64,000 nt of DNA from Shimia gijangensis (GTDB lineage Bacteria > Pseudomonadota > Alphaproteobacteria > Rhodobacterales > Rhodobacteraceae). Both the position numbers and the translations under genes were made by a program. The notes beneath the pieces were generated by a model that was not told where the DNA came from, searched no databases, and saw nothing but the letters and a program-made list of their open reading frames with translations. Shown here in pieces: positions 17,367 through 25,903 of this stretch. Numbering within the stretch: the stretch's first letter is position 1; every line of letters begins with the position of its first letter. The stretch is from positions 62,001-126,000 of the forward strand of contig NZ_FQZQ01000005.1 of the NCBI RefSeq assembly GCF_900142085.1. Reading direction: 5' to 3'.

Positions 17367-18647
17367 ATGTCGAACGCAGAAATCTCGAAACGCCGCGACG
17401 CTGCCGTTGCCCAAGGCGTTGGAATGCAAACCCAAGTTTACGCCGAGCGCGCCCTAAACTCCGAAGTCTGGGACGTCGAAGGCAACCGCTATATCGACTT
17501 TGCCGCCGGAATCGCCGTGGTCAACACCGGCCATTGCCACCCCAAAGTTATGGGCGCGGTCCAGAAACAAGTGGGCAGCTTTACCCACACCTGCCATCAG
17601 GTTTTGCCTTATGAAAACTACATCCGTCTGGCCGAACGCCTGAACGACGTTGTTCCCGGTGATTTCGAAAAGAAGACGATCTTTGTGACCACCGGTGCCG
17701 AAGCCGTTGAAAACGCGATCAAAGTGGCGCGCGCTGCAACGGGCCGTCCGGCTGTCATCGCTTTTGGTGGCGGTTTTCATGGCCGCACATTCATGGGCAT
17801 GTCCCTGACCGGCAAAGTGATGCCCTACAAAAAGGGTTTCGGCGCGATGATGCCGGATGTCTATCACGTCCCCTTCCCGGTTGAACTACACGGCACCTCC
17901 ACAGACGAAGCCCTTGGCGCGCTGACCAAACTGTTCAAGGCCGATCTTGATCCAGAACGTGTGGCCGCGATCATCATCGAGCCTGTTCAGGGCGAAGGTG
18001 GTTTCTATCCGGCCCCGGCTGAGCTGATGCGCGGCCTGCGCGCGCTTTGCGACGAGCACGGCATCGTTCTGGTCGCTGACGAAGTGCAAACCGGTTTTGC
18101 CCGTACCGGCAACCTGTTTGCCATGGACGGCTATGACGTAAGCGCCGACATCACCACAATGGCCAAAGGTTTGGCTGGTGGTCTGCCGCTGGCAGCGGTC
18201 ACAGGTCGCAAAGACCTGATGGACGCCGCCGCCCCCGGCGGTCTGGGCGGCACCTATGGCGGCAACCCTTTGGGGATTGCTGCGGCCAACGCCGTGCTGG
18301 ACGTGATCGAAGAAGAAGACCTGTGCAACCGCGCCAACGAATTGGGCTCACGTCTGAAACAGCGTCTTGAATCGATCCGCCAGCGCACACCTGAAATCGT
18401 CGACATCCGCGGCCCCGGCTTCATGATTGCGGCTGAACTGAACACCGCAGACGGCAGTGCCCCCAACGCCGAGATGGCCAACGCCGTGCGCGCCGAGGCT
18501 TTGACCCGTGGTCTGGTTCTGCTGACATGTGGTGTTTACGGCAACGTCATCCGCTTCCTCGCGCCGATCACCATTCAGGACGAGATTTTTGCCGAAGCGA
18601 TGGACATCCTCGAGGCTTCCATCGATGCGGTCAAAGCACGCGGCTAA
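17367..18647 (+). CDS. gabT: 4-aminobutyrate aminotransferase
   Basis: Class III PLP aminotransferase, 426 aa. I start at ATG 17367 because GAAAGGA sits at the right distance; an upstream ATG at 17349 has none. FVTTGAEAVENAIKVARA and GGGFHGRTFMGMSLTGK are cofactor-phosphate motifs, IIIEPVQGEGGF and LVADEVQTGFARTG hold the PLP aspartate, and TMAKGLAGGLPLAAVTG the Schiff-base lysine. These match bacterial GabT, which turns GABA and 2-oxoglutarate into succinate semialdehyde and glutamate. No succinate-semialdehyde dehydrogenase follows directly. A strong terminator comes 19 bases after the stop. Confidence 0.9.
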   Translation: MSNAEISKRRDAAVAQGVGMQTQVYAERALNSEVWDVEGNRYIDFAAGIAVVNTGHCHPKVMGAVQKQVGSFTHTCHQVLPYENYIRLAERLNDVVPGDFEKKTIFVTTGAEAVENAIKVARAATGRPAVIAFGGGFHGRTFMGMSLTGKVMPYKKGFGAMMPDVYHVPFPVELHGTSTDEALGALTKLFKADLDPERVAAIIIEPVQGEGGFYPAPAELMRGLRALCDEHGIVLVADEVQTGFARTGNLFAMDGYDVSADITTMAKGLAGGLPLAAVTGRKDLMDAAAPGGLGGTYGGNPLGIAAANAVLDVIEEEDLCNRANELGSRLKQRLESIRQRTPEIVDIRGPGFMIAAELNTADGSAPNAEMANAVRAEALTRGLVLLTCGVYGNVIRFLAPITIQDEIFAEAMDILEASIDAVKARG

Positions 18648-18665
18648 GCATTTTATGACTGAGAC

Positions 18666-18697
18666 AACGCCGGACCATAGTGTCCGGCGTTTTTTTG
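18666..18697 (+). terminator. Intrinsic terminator after gabT
   Basis: A perfect 9-bp stem, ACGCCGGAC (18667-18675) with GTCCGGCGT (18682-18690), a 6-base loop and a run of seven T (18690-18696). It serves gabT and sits just before the end of the convergent oxidoreductase gene. Confidence 0.9.
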
Positions 18698-18712
18698 TGC
18701 CCTGTTCCGCTC

Positions 18713-19810
18713 TCAGGTCGGAGGGATGAGGACAAAATTGCCAACGTGCTGTTTTTTCAAGAATGCTTTTTGCGCTTCAACGATTTGGTGCAGCGGGAAA
18801 GTTTGCGCCAAAAGCGGTCTAATTTCCCCGCGCTCAATATACCCGATGAGATTGGGAAACACCGGTTCATCCCAGGCCGTACAGCCGATCATCGAGATAT
18901 CCTTGAGATAGAATGTGCGCATGTCCAATTCGACAACCGGTCCCCCAATTGCACCGGACGACACAAACCGCCCTCCGCGTTTCAACACCTCGAGCATGGC
19001 CGGAAATTCGGGGCCTGCCACATTGTCGATCACCACATCCACCGCTTCTTTGCCAAGCACCTGCAGCACATCCTCGTTGCGATCAATCACCCGGTCCGCG
19101 CCAATGGCCATTACCTGATCCATTTTGCTGCCCCCCGCGATCGCCGTCACGGTGGCACCGCGCCGTTTGACCAGCTGCACCGCCGCCGATCCCACACCGC
19201 CAGAAGCCCCCGCAATCAACACATGATCACCGGCTTTCACACACGCCCGATGCACCATGTTTTCTGCCGTTCCATAGGCACACGGGATGGTGGCCAGTTC
19301 GACGTCACTCCAGTCACAGGTCACCGCAAAGACTTCGGATGCTGGCACTACGACATATTGAGCAAAAGCCCCGTCAAAATCCGACGCCATCCAGACATTG
19401 TCCATCGACTGATAGCCACTTTTTCGCATACACGCCCGCACCAACGCGCGTTCGCCGATGCGCTCAGCGCTCACATTCGTGCCCACCGCAACAACCTCGC
19501 CGCAGCAATCTGTACCTTGGATAAACGGAAACGGTGTGACGTCGTTCCACCCTCCGTCCGAAGCCTCAACATCCGATGTTTCTTCGGTCGACGACGACAC
19601 ACTGGCCGAATACCAACCCAGCCGCGTGTTGATTTCCGTGTTGTTGACCCCTGCCCCAAGCACCTTCAACAAAACCTCATCCGGCCCCGGTGACGGCACA
19701 GGCACATCACAATAGCGCAGCATGTCATAGTCGCCGTTCCCCATCGTCAGAACGGCCTTCATCGTGGCCTGACCTGTGGAAATCTCAAAACGTTTCGGGT
19801 CAAGTTTCAT
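18713..19810 (-). CDS. Medium-chain dehydrogenase/reductase, quinone oxidoreductase-like
   Basis: MDR-superfamily oxidoreductase (365 aa from ATG 19810; ATG 19762 before KAVLTMGNGDYD, preceded by an AGG-rich stretch, may be the true start). The nucleotide-binding loop is IAGASGGVGSAAVQL. The catalytic zinc Cys and His of classical ADHs are not evident (NNTEINTRLGWYS in place of CGxCxxDxH), so it is probably a zinc-independent reductase. It has a clear paralogue at 36445-37527, sharing NTRxGWYS and TFYLxD. It follows the IclR gene on the same strand and may be the last gene of the TRAP operon. Substrate unknown. Confidence 0.78.
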   Translation of the reverse strand: MKLDPKRFEISTGQATMKAVLTMGNGDYDMLRYCDVPVPSPGPDEVLLKVLGAGVNNTEINTRLGWYSASVSSSTEETSDVEASDGGWNDVTPFPFIQGTDCCGEVVAVGTNVSAERIGERALVRACMRKSGYQSMDNVWMASDFDGAFAQYVVVPASEVFAVTCDWSDVELATIPCAYGTAENMVHRACVKAGDHVLIAGASGGVGSAAVQLVKRRGATVTAIAGGSKMDQVMAIGADRVIDRNEDVLQVLGKEAVDVVIDNVAGPEFPAMLEVLKRGGRFVSSGAIGGPVVELDMRTFYLKDISMIGCTAWDEPVFPNLIGYIERGEIRPLLAQTFPLHQIVEAQKAFLKKQHVGNFVLIPPT

Positions 19811-19854
19811 GGCATGGCTTTCGAACAGGACGGGATGTGAATGTTACGAGCGCA

Positions 19855-20637
19855 CTATGGCTCGCCATCCGCCAGCAGCGCTGACAGTTGTTCTGCAGCC
19901 GTCTTGAGCGTCGGGACATATTTCTGCGCATCTTTCAAAGGCAACCGCTGTTCAGGGGCGTGAAACGACAGGGTCGACACTAGTCGACCATTGGCTTCCA
20001 CAATCGGCACCGCAATCGCGATCATGCCTTCCATGAACTCACAGTTGTCGGCGGCGTAACCCAGCTCGCGCGCCTCTTTTACTTGACTGACCAAAACGTC
20101 CGGCGATGTAATCGTAGTTGGCGTTTTGGCTTCCAACGCTGTTGAGACGGCATAATTGCGCAGATGTCGCTGGTCGAGACTGCTGAGGTACATCTTGCCA
20201 CTGGCGGTGCAATAAAACGGCACGCGCGTGCCCACGGGCAGCTGGATGCGCAGCGGCCACTTGGTTTCGACCCGATCCAGATACAGCATCGCATCCCGGT
20301 CTGGCAGGGCGATATTGCAGGTTTCCCCGATCTCATCCGCCAGCTTGTTCAGAATGGCGATACGGGCGGTCCGAATGCGCAGCGACGACAGGATACCTGC
20401 AGACACTTTGCGTAAACGAAGGCCGGGAGAGAACCCCCGGCCGTCAATTTCGCGTTGAATAAAGCCTTCGGTTTCCAGCGTGGTGAACAACCTGTGGATC
20501 GTGGGCTTGGGCAGGCCGAGTTTCAGGTTCACTTCTGTCGGAGTGACCGGAACCCCGGCTTCTGCCATCGCTTCCAGAACAAGAAGCAGACGAAGATTGG
20601 TTGGAATGGCGCCTTCTTTACCGTTTTCGTCTGTCAT
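19855..20637 (-). CDS. iseR: IclR-family regulator, probable isethionate regulator
   Basis: IclR-type regulator of 260 aa. The N-terminal winged HTH (VPVTPTEVNLKLGLPKPTIHRLFTTLETEGFI) is followed by the IclR effector domain (FYCTASGKMYLS, GYAADNCEFMEGMIAIAVPI). An IclR gene lies next to isethionate genes in described clusters (IseR), and here it directly follows the TRAP permease gene, with the GMC dehydrogenase and xsc divergent. The specific symbol rests on that context; the family call is firm. Confidence 0.78.
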   Translation of the reverse strand: MTDENGKEGAIPTNLRLLLVLEAMAEAGVPVTPTEVNLKLGLPKPTIHRLFTTLETEGFIQREIDGRGFSPGLRLRKVSAGILSSLRIRTARIAILNKLADEIGETCNIALPDRDAMLYLDRVETKWPLRIQLPVGTRVPFYCTASGKMYLSSLDQRHLRNYAVSTALEAKTPTTITSPDVLVSQVKEARELGYAADNCEFMEGMIAIAVPIVEANGRLVSTLSFHAPEQRLPLKDAQKYVPTLKTAAEQLSALLADGEP

Positions 20638-20670
20638 TCTTGCCTCGGATTAACGCTGTGTTTCCCCTTC

Positions 20671-22032
20671 TTACCCTGATGGGATCAGGATCGTCGAGAG
20701 CGCAGGTACCAATGCGACAATGATCCATACTGTCAGCAGGGCGAACAAATAGGGCACAGTGTATCGCAAAAGCCTGAAATACGGCACGCCCGTCACCCCT
20801 GAGGCGACATACAGGTTGAGCCCATAGGGCGGCGTAATAAAGCCGATCGAAGCCCCAACAAGGAAGATCACCCCAAACTGCACCGGCTCAACGCCAACCG
20901 AATGCGCAATCGGGGCCAGAATGGGCGCAAGGATGATCGTCACAGGAAGGCTTTCAAGAACCATACCAGCGACAAACACAATCGCCATCGATGTGAACAG
21001 CACCGCATAGTACCCCCCCATGCCGCGCACAAAGTCACCGATGATGGCTTGCGCACCCAGAACCGACAGGATCTGTTGCATCACAACAGACACTGCAATC
21101 AGCGGAGCCAGAATGCCTGCAATCTGCGCTGAGCGCATGGTGATCGACGGCAGCTCACGCGGGCTAAAGCCTTGAACAACCAGATATTCAGCCACACTGC
21201 GTTCGCGGAAATCATTGTCTTCCGAGGGTGAGCCCATCATCTTGTGAATGGGCAGGCTGAAAAAGCCGACGATGATACAGAACCCCACGGTCACACCCGC
21301 CGCCTCAGTCGGTGAGAACTTGCCGGTGTAAATGCCCCAAAGCACCAGACCGATGGCAAAAAAGCCGAGCCACGCGCCAACCGCGGTTTTGAACACGCGG
21401 TTGAACTCCAGCTTGATCAGATAGCCCCAGCCGTTGATGGTGCAGATGACAAAGGCCACCAGCATCATCGCGCCCACCATCATGGTGCCCGGAATAATCC
21501 CCGCGACGAACAGTTCAGAGATCGGCAGGTTCAACAAGAAGCCATAGACAATGAAGATGATAGAGGGCGGGATAATGATCCCGACCGTGCCGCCCGCCGC
21601 AGCGGTAGCTGCCGAGAAGCGCTCATCATAACCGCCTTTGACCATTTCGGGATGCAGCATTGAGCCAATGGTCGCCGTGGTAGCCGAGTTTGAGCCCGAG
21701 ATCGCGGCGAACAACCCGCACGCCCCTAGGCTGGCCATCGCCAGACCGCCGCGCAGCCAACCAAGGCAGGCATAAGCAAAGTCCGACAAGCGTTTGGCAA
21801 TCCCGGAACGGTTGATAAGGTCTCCGGTCAGGATGAACAGCGGCATTGCCAGCAGGGCAAAGCCATCCGTAAACACATCCGCCAGCGCCGAACCGGTGTT
21901 GATGAGAGGCAAGCCAAGCACAAGGCTCATGCCGATGACCCAATAGCCGATCACAAGGAAGACAGGCACGCCAAGCATAAACAGCATGGTCACGCCAATT
22001 GAAATAAGAGTGGTCCAGTTTCCGTCAGTCAT
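20671..22032 (-). CDS. dctM: TRAP transporter large permease (DctM type), probable isethionate uptake
   Basis: Integral membrane protein of 453 aa with about 12 hydrophobic segments. FTDGFALLAMPLFILTGDLINRSGIAKRL is the DctM signature, and AAISGSNSATTATIGSMLHPEM and NTPPYGLNLYVASG-like segments (GFITPPYGLNLYVASG) are also typical. It forms the sodium-coupled transport channel with the small subunit and receives substrate from the periplasmic protein. It is 10 bases downstream of the small permease. Next to GMC dehydrogenase and Xsc, isethionate is the expected substrate, as in the IseKLM systems of marine bacteria. Confidence 0.88.
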   Translation of the reverse strand: MTDGNWTTLISIGVTMLFMLGVPVFLVIGYWVIGMSLVLGLPLINTGSALADVFTDGFALLAMPLFILTGDLINRSGIAKRLSDFAYACLGWLRGGLAMASLGACGLFAAISGSNSATTATIGSMLHPEMVKGGYDERFSAATAAAGGTVGIIIPPSIIFIVYGFLLNLPISELFVAGIIPGTMMVGAMMLVAFVICTINGWGYLIKLEFNRVFKTAVGAWLGFFAIGLVLWGIYTGKFSPTEAAGVTVGFCIIVGFFSLPIHKMMGSPSEDNDFRERSVAEYLVVQGFSPRELPSITMRSAQIAGILAPLIAVSVVMQQILSVLGAQAIIGDFVRGMGGYYAVLFTSMAIVFVAGMVLESLPVTIILAPILAPIAHSVGVEPVQFGVIFLVGASIGFITPPYGLNLYVASGVTGVPYFRLLRYTVPYLFALLTVWIIVALVPALSTILIPSG

Positions 22033-22042
22033 GATCTTTTCC

Positions 22043-22708
22043 TCAATCTGCGCCGATGGCGACTGGCGCGATCAGAGTGTTACCTTCACGCAGGTTTTTC
22101 AGGTCCAAAAGCCAATTTTCCATGGCTCTTGCTGCGATCAGAATGAAGCTCAGCGGAACTGAAACAAGGAACCACCACTGCAGGATATTGTCGGTGCCCA
22201 GCATGATCTGAAAGTTGGCAGCCGAATTTGCCGCCACTTGTGTCGATGTCACAATGACAATCCACGAAAAGACCAGCCAAAGAACTGTGTCCAGCGTCAA
22301 ACAGGCAAACTGCAACGGGCGCGGCATGTTCATTCGAAACTCTGCAAACGACAAATGCGTGCGCAGCTTGACGTTATAGGCACAGCCCGCCCAGGTCATA
22401 ATCAGGAACAAAAAAGGTGGCAATGTGGTTGACCACGGGGCCTGCACATTCAAGACAAACCGCCGGAACACTTCGACAAAAATGATCGCGCCGATCAACA
22501 GATAGGTCGACACCATCACCGTGGATTCAAATTTGCGCTCGATCCAGGGAACATAGTGATACACGACGAGGAAAAGGGCCCCACCAAGAAACGTCACAAT
22601 TGCCCCCAATACCCAAGCGGCGTTGGTCTTCAGGGACTCGCTGATCATCCAGGCATCGTTCGATAGAACGGCGCTGAACACCTCTGCGATTTCGTTTGCA
22701 ATAGTCAT
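22043..22708 (-). CDS. dctQ: TRAP transporter small permease (DctQ type)
   Basis: A 221-aa membrane protein with four main hydrophobic segments and a WSTTLPPFLFLIMTWAGCAYNVKLRTHLSF segment; the pattern of W-x-G-C-A followed by a basic/H-containing stretch is the DctQ hallmark. It bridges the periplasmic protein and the large permease. It sits 100 bases after the substrate-binding gene, past a strong hairpin, and 10 bases before the large permease. Confidence 0.85.
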   Translation of the reverse strand: MTIANEIAEVFSAVLSNDAWMISESLKTNAAWVLGAIVTFLGGALFLVVYHYVPWIERKFESTVMVSTYLLIGAIIFVEVFRRFVLNVQAPWSTTLPPFLFLIMTWAGCAYNVKLRTHLSFAEFRMNMPRPLQFACLTLDTVLWLVFSWIVIVTSTQVAANSAANFQIMLGTDNILQWWFLVSVPLSFILIAARAMENWLLDLKNLREGNTLIAPVAIGAD

Positions 22709-22760
22709 GATCCGTCTCCTCCCTGAGACCGACAGTATCGAACTTCTAAAGTTTGCATAG

Positions 22761-22797
22761 AAAAACGGCGGCGAGGCGTGTCCCCCCGCCGCCGGTT
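22761..22797 (-). terminator. Attenuating hairpin between TRAP binding-protein and permease genes
   Basis: On the minus strand an 8-bp GC stem, CGGCGGCG/CGCCGCCG (22787-22794 with 22766-22773), is followed by five T. The genes on both sides are in the same direction, so it should act as a partial terminator or 3'-end stabiliser, giving more binding protein than permease. Confidence 0.75.
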
Positions 22798-22807
22798 CAA
22801 AACGTGA

Positions 22808-24040
22808 TTAAGCTTTCCACCAGCGGCGGGGCTCCACGTTTTCAGGCTTCATATCTGCAGGCACTTCGCGCGCGACCCGGTGCAGTTCTGAATAGGTGTC
22901 AAGACCGCCTGCCCATTTGTTGATGCGGTCACGCCATTGTGCCCAAGGCTCTGGGTTATGCTCAGGTGAACACATTTCTTCGGCCATCTTGATCTGGTCA
23001 TCCGCAAGGAATGCAGGGCGTACGTTATGTTCGTCAAACAATGTGCCCGGCATCACCGGATCCGAGAAACCAACGGTTTTGACCAAGGCGGCCTCGTTCG
23101 CGGCTTGCACGTGAACCTGCGCGAGATAGGACGATTCCATCACAGCGTCCTGAAGATCACCTCCAAGGCTATCAAACACTTTGGACGACATCGACGTGTG
23201 CTCGGTGCCGCAGAAGAATTTCAGGTCAACAGACTGAGACACAACTGGCGACATGTTGGCGTAACCAACCGCCGAGGCCCATGTTTCAGCACCATCAATC
23301 AGGCCGGTTTTCAGACCATCAAGGGTTTCTTCCCACGCAACTGGAACAGGGTTCAGGTTCAAAAGCTGCATCGCAATGCGACCCAACTGAGTGCCCGTCA
23401 CACGGTTCTTTGTACCAAACAGCTCTTCAAGTTTGGTTACTGTCGGTTTGTCCTGGAAAGTTGATCCCATTTGCAGGCCGCGCAGTTCGCAGTGGCTGAA
23501 CAGGAACTTCAACCCGTGACGCTTTTCAAGCGGGTCACGCAGAATCGCGTTCGATTCAGGACTATAGAGGAAGTGATACTGCGACGCCCGGCCCGGGAAC
23601 ACATAAGCATAGTCCAGAACGTTCAGATAGGGCGCGCCGCCTGCTGAGTTCTGGGTCGATGCTGCATAGATGTCGATAATGCCGTTCTGTGTTTTCTCAA
23701 CACAAGACAGCTGACCACATATCTGATTGTCGCCGATGAACTCCACGCGGATTTCACCATCTGTACGTGATTCCAGATCGCGGGCGAATTCCAATGCTCC
23801 GGCCCGCTCAATGAGCAGGTTACGGGCGTTAAAACCAGATGCGCCAAACTTCAGGGTGAATTTGGCCTCTTTCTTAAAGCGCTTGTCGTAGGTCGATTCG
23901 GCTGCCGCAGCGAGCGACGGCAGTGACACCATTCCCCCCAAAGATCCCGCTGCCAGCAGCGTAGACGACATACCATAACGCCCTGCGAGCCTAAAAAGGT
24001 CGCGGCGGGAAATCCCGCTGAGCTTGTCCGTAACTTTCAT
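22808..24040 (-). CDS. dctP: TRAP transporter periplasmic substrate-binding protein (DctP type, Tat-exported)
   Basis: A 410-aa binding protein. ATG 24040 is chosen because a GGAGGAG ribosome site precedes it. The N-terminus has a twin-arginine motif, SRRDLFRLAG (about residues 10-19), then a hydrophobic stretch and an Ala-rich cleavage region, so it is probably exported folded by Tat. The DctP fold shows in RVTGTQLGRIAMQLLNLNPVPVAWEETLDGLKTGLIDGAETW, with conserved Arg and Trp positions for an anionic ligand. Genomic context points to isethionate; other sulfonates or acids are possible. Confidence 0.85.
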   Translation of the reverse strand: MKVTDKLSGISRRDLFRLAGRYGMSSTLLAAGSLGGMVSLPSLAAAAESTYDKRFKKEAKFTLKFGASGFNARNLLIERAGALEFARDLESRTDGEIRVEFIGDNQICGQLSCVEKTQNGIIDIYAASTQNSAGGAPYLNVLDYAYVFPGRASQYHFLYSPESNAILRDPLEKRHGLKFLFSHCELRGLQMGSTFQDKPTVTKLEELFGTKNRVTGTQLGRIAMQLLNLNPVPVAWEETLDGLKTGLIDGAETWASAVGYANMSPVVSQSVDLKFFCGTEHTSMSSKVFDSLGGDLQDAVMESSYLAQVHVQAANEAALVKTVGFSDPVMPGTLFDEHNVRPAFLADDQIKMAEEMCSPEHNPEPWAQWRDRINKWAGGLDTYSELHRVAREVPADMKPENVEPRRWWKA

Positions 24041-24113
24041 GAACTTCTCCTCCGTGTTGTTCAAATAATTCAATTTTTGAGACTTGCAGTATCATTTTTA
24101 ATGACTTATTGCT

Positions 24114-24144
24114 GTTGACGCAAGGAAAACTTGCAACGACGCAA
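24114..24144. promoter_or_regulatory. Repeat elements in the TRAP / GMC dehydrogenase divergent promoter
   Basis: GACGCAA occurs twice in direct orientation (24117-24123 and 24138-24144), 21 bases apart, which is two helical turns. Between them is a small dyad, GCAAG (24120-24124) and CTTGC (24130-24134). The site is midway between the two divergent starts and could bind the IclR-type regulator encoded nearby. Confidence 0.35.
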
Positions 24145-24169
24145 TAATGTTTCGCGGAGGAACCAGAAA

Positions 24170-25786
24170 ATGCAGGAAAAAAAGGCCGATTACATCGTCG
24201 TGGGTGGCGGCTCAGCCGGATGCGTTTTGGCGAATCGCCTGAGCAAGGACCCCACCGTGAAGGTGATTCTGCTTGAGGCTGGACCGCGAGACTGGAACCC
24301 GTGGATCCACGTGCCGGTTGGGTATTTCAAAACGATGCACAACCCGTCGGTGGACTGGTGCTACCGGACCGAGCCCGATCCCGGATTGAACGGCCGCGCG
24401 ATTGATTGGCCCCGCGGTAAAGTGCTTGGCGGCTCTTCTTCTTTGAACGGCCTTCTTTATGTACGTGGGCATCAGGCAGACTATGATCGCTGGCGTCAGA
24501 TGGGCAATGAAGGCTGGGGCTGGGACGATGTTCTGCCTCTGTTCAAACGCTCAGAACAGCAAGAACGCGGCGCGGATGACTATCACGGCACCGACGGCGA
24601 ATTGTCTGTGTCTAACATGCGCCTGCAACGCCCGATCTGTGACGCATGGGTCGCCGCCGCTCAGGCCGCAGGCTATCCCTATAACCCCGACTACAACGGG
24701 TCCGAGCAAGAGGGCGTTGGCTATTTCCAACTGACCACCCGCAATGGTCGCCGCTGTTCCTCTGCAGTGGCCTTTCTTAACCCCGCCCGCAAACGCCCCA
24801 ACCTCGAGATTATCACCAAGGCCTTGGTAAATCGCGTTGTGATCGCAGACGGGCGCGCCACCGGCGTGGCTTATCTGGACGGGTCGGGCAAAGAACAGAT
24901 CGTACAATGCACGCGCGAAGTGGTCCTGTCCTCTGGCGCACTTGGGTCCCCCCAAATCCTGATGATGTCTGGTATTGGCGAGGCCGAGCAGCTGAAAGAA
25001 CATGGCATTGACGTGGTCGCCGACTTGCCCGCTGTCGGCAAAAACATGCAGGATCACCTGCAGGCGCGTTTGGTCTTCAAATGCAATGAACCGACCCTGA
25101 ACGACGAAGTCCGCAGCCTGTTGAATCAGGCCAAGATCGCCGCCAAATACGCCATGTTTCGCGCAGGCCCGATGACCATGGCCGCAAGTCTCGCGGTTGG
25201 GTTCATGAAAACCGGACCCCATGTGGAAACGCCTGATATTCAGTTCCACGTCCAACCGTGGTCCGCGGATTCTCCGGGCGAGGGCGTGCACCCCTATTCG
25301 GCCTTTACCATGTCGGTGTGTCAGTTGCGCCCCGAAAGCCGCGGCGAGCTACGCCTTGCCAGTTCTGATCCGCGTGACAAGATTAAGATTCATCCCAATT
25401 ATCTGTCGACCGATCTTGATTGCCGCACCATCGTCGAAGGCGTCAAAATCGCTCGCAAGATTGCGCGCCACGCACCTCTGGCGTCCAAAATCTCGGAAGA
25501 ATTCCGCCCCACCAAAGATCTCGATATGGACGACTACGAAGGCACGCTGGACTGGGCGCGCAACTATTCGTCGTCGATCTACCATCCTACAGGCACCTGC
25601 AAGATGGGCCAGGGCCCAAATACCGTGGTCGATTCTCGCCTGCGCGTGCATGGTATTCGCGGCTTGCGTGTCGCCGATTGTGCGATCATGCCCGAGATCG
25701 TCAGCGGCAATACCAATGCCCCTGCCATCATGATCGGCGAGAAGGCCAGCGACCTGATGATCGAGGATCGCGCCCACCCAATCTGA
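24170..25786 (+). CDS. iseJ: GMC-family dehydrogenase, probable isethionate dehydrogenase
   Basis: FAD-dependent GMC oxidoreductase of 538 aa; GGAGGA before ATG 24170 sets the start. The ADP-binding motif VVGGGSAGCVLANRLS is at the N-terminus, WPRGKVLGGSSSLNGLLYVRGH is GMC signature 1, and SSGALGSPQILMMSGIG is signature 2. A histidine in SIYHPTGTCKMG is the catalytic base. It resembles choline dehydrogenase, and IseJ of Cupriavidus is of this type, oxidising isethionate to sulfoacetaldehyde. With TRAP genes on one side and xsc on the other, IseJ is the best reading; a choline or alcohol dehydrogenase is the alternative. Confidence 0.8.
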   Translation: MQEKKADYIVVGGGSAGCVLANRLSKDPTVKVILLEAGPRDWNPWIHVPVGYFKTMHNPSVDWCYRTEPDPGLNGRAIDWPRGKVLGGSSSLNGLLYVRGHQADYDRWRQMGNEGWGWDDVLPLFKRSEQQERGADDYHGTDGELSVSNMRLQRPICDAWVAAAQAAGYPYNPDYNGSEQEGVGYFQLTTRNGRRCSSAVAFLNPARKRPNLEIITKALVNRVVIADGRATGVAYLDGSGKEQIVQCTREVVLSSGALGSPQILMMSGIGEAEQLKEHGIDVVADLPAVGKNMQDHLQARLVFKCNEPTLNDEVRSLLNQAKIAAKYAMFRAGPMTMAASLAVGFMKTGPHVETPDIQFHVQPWSADSPGEGVHPYSAFTMSVCQLRPESRGELRLASSDPRDKIKIHPNYLSTDLDCRTIVEGVKIARKIARHAPLASKISEEFRPTKDLDMDDYEGTLDWARNYSSSIYHPTGTCKMGQGPNTVVDSRLRVHGIRGLRVADCAIMPEIVSGNTNAPAIMIGEKASDLMIEDRAHPI

Positions 25787-25798
25787 CCACGTTCCACA

Positions 25799-25808
25799 TT
25801 GGACTTAA
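25799..25808 (+). promoter_or_regulatory. TauR-like half-site before xsc
   Basis: TTGGACTTAA differs by one base from the CTGGACYTAA repeat I recall for the taurine regulator TauR of Rhodobacter. A weaker relative (GACTTAA, 25893-25899) lies just before the xsc start. No TauR gene is in the window, so this is only a candidate. Confidence 0.3.
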
Positions 25809-25903
25809 CAGGGCCGTGTGAGTGGCCCTACCCCTATTTCCCCACGCTTTTATGCGTTCCTTTAACCATCCCACCGCACGTGGGGTTTCGGAGACTTAAA
25901 CCC

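Noticed and set aside
25810-25829. AGGGCC/GGCCCT hairpin between the GMC gene and xsc as a terminator
   Set aside because: The 6-bp stem lacks a T-run and the genes appear co-directional, so it was not called as a feature.
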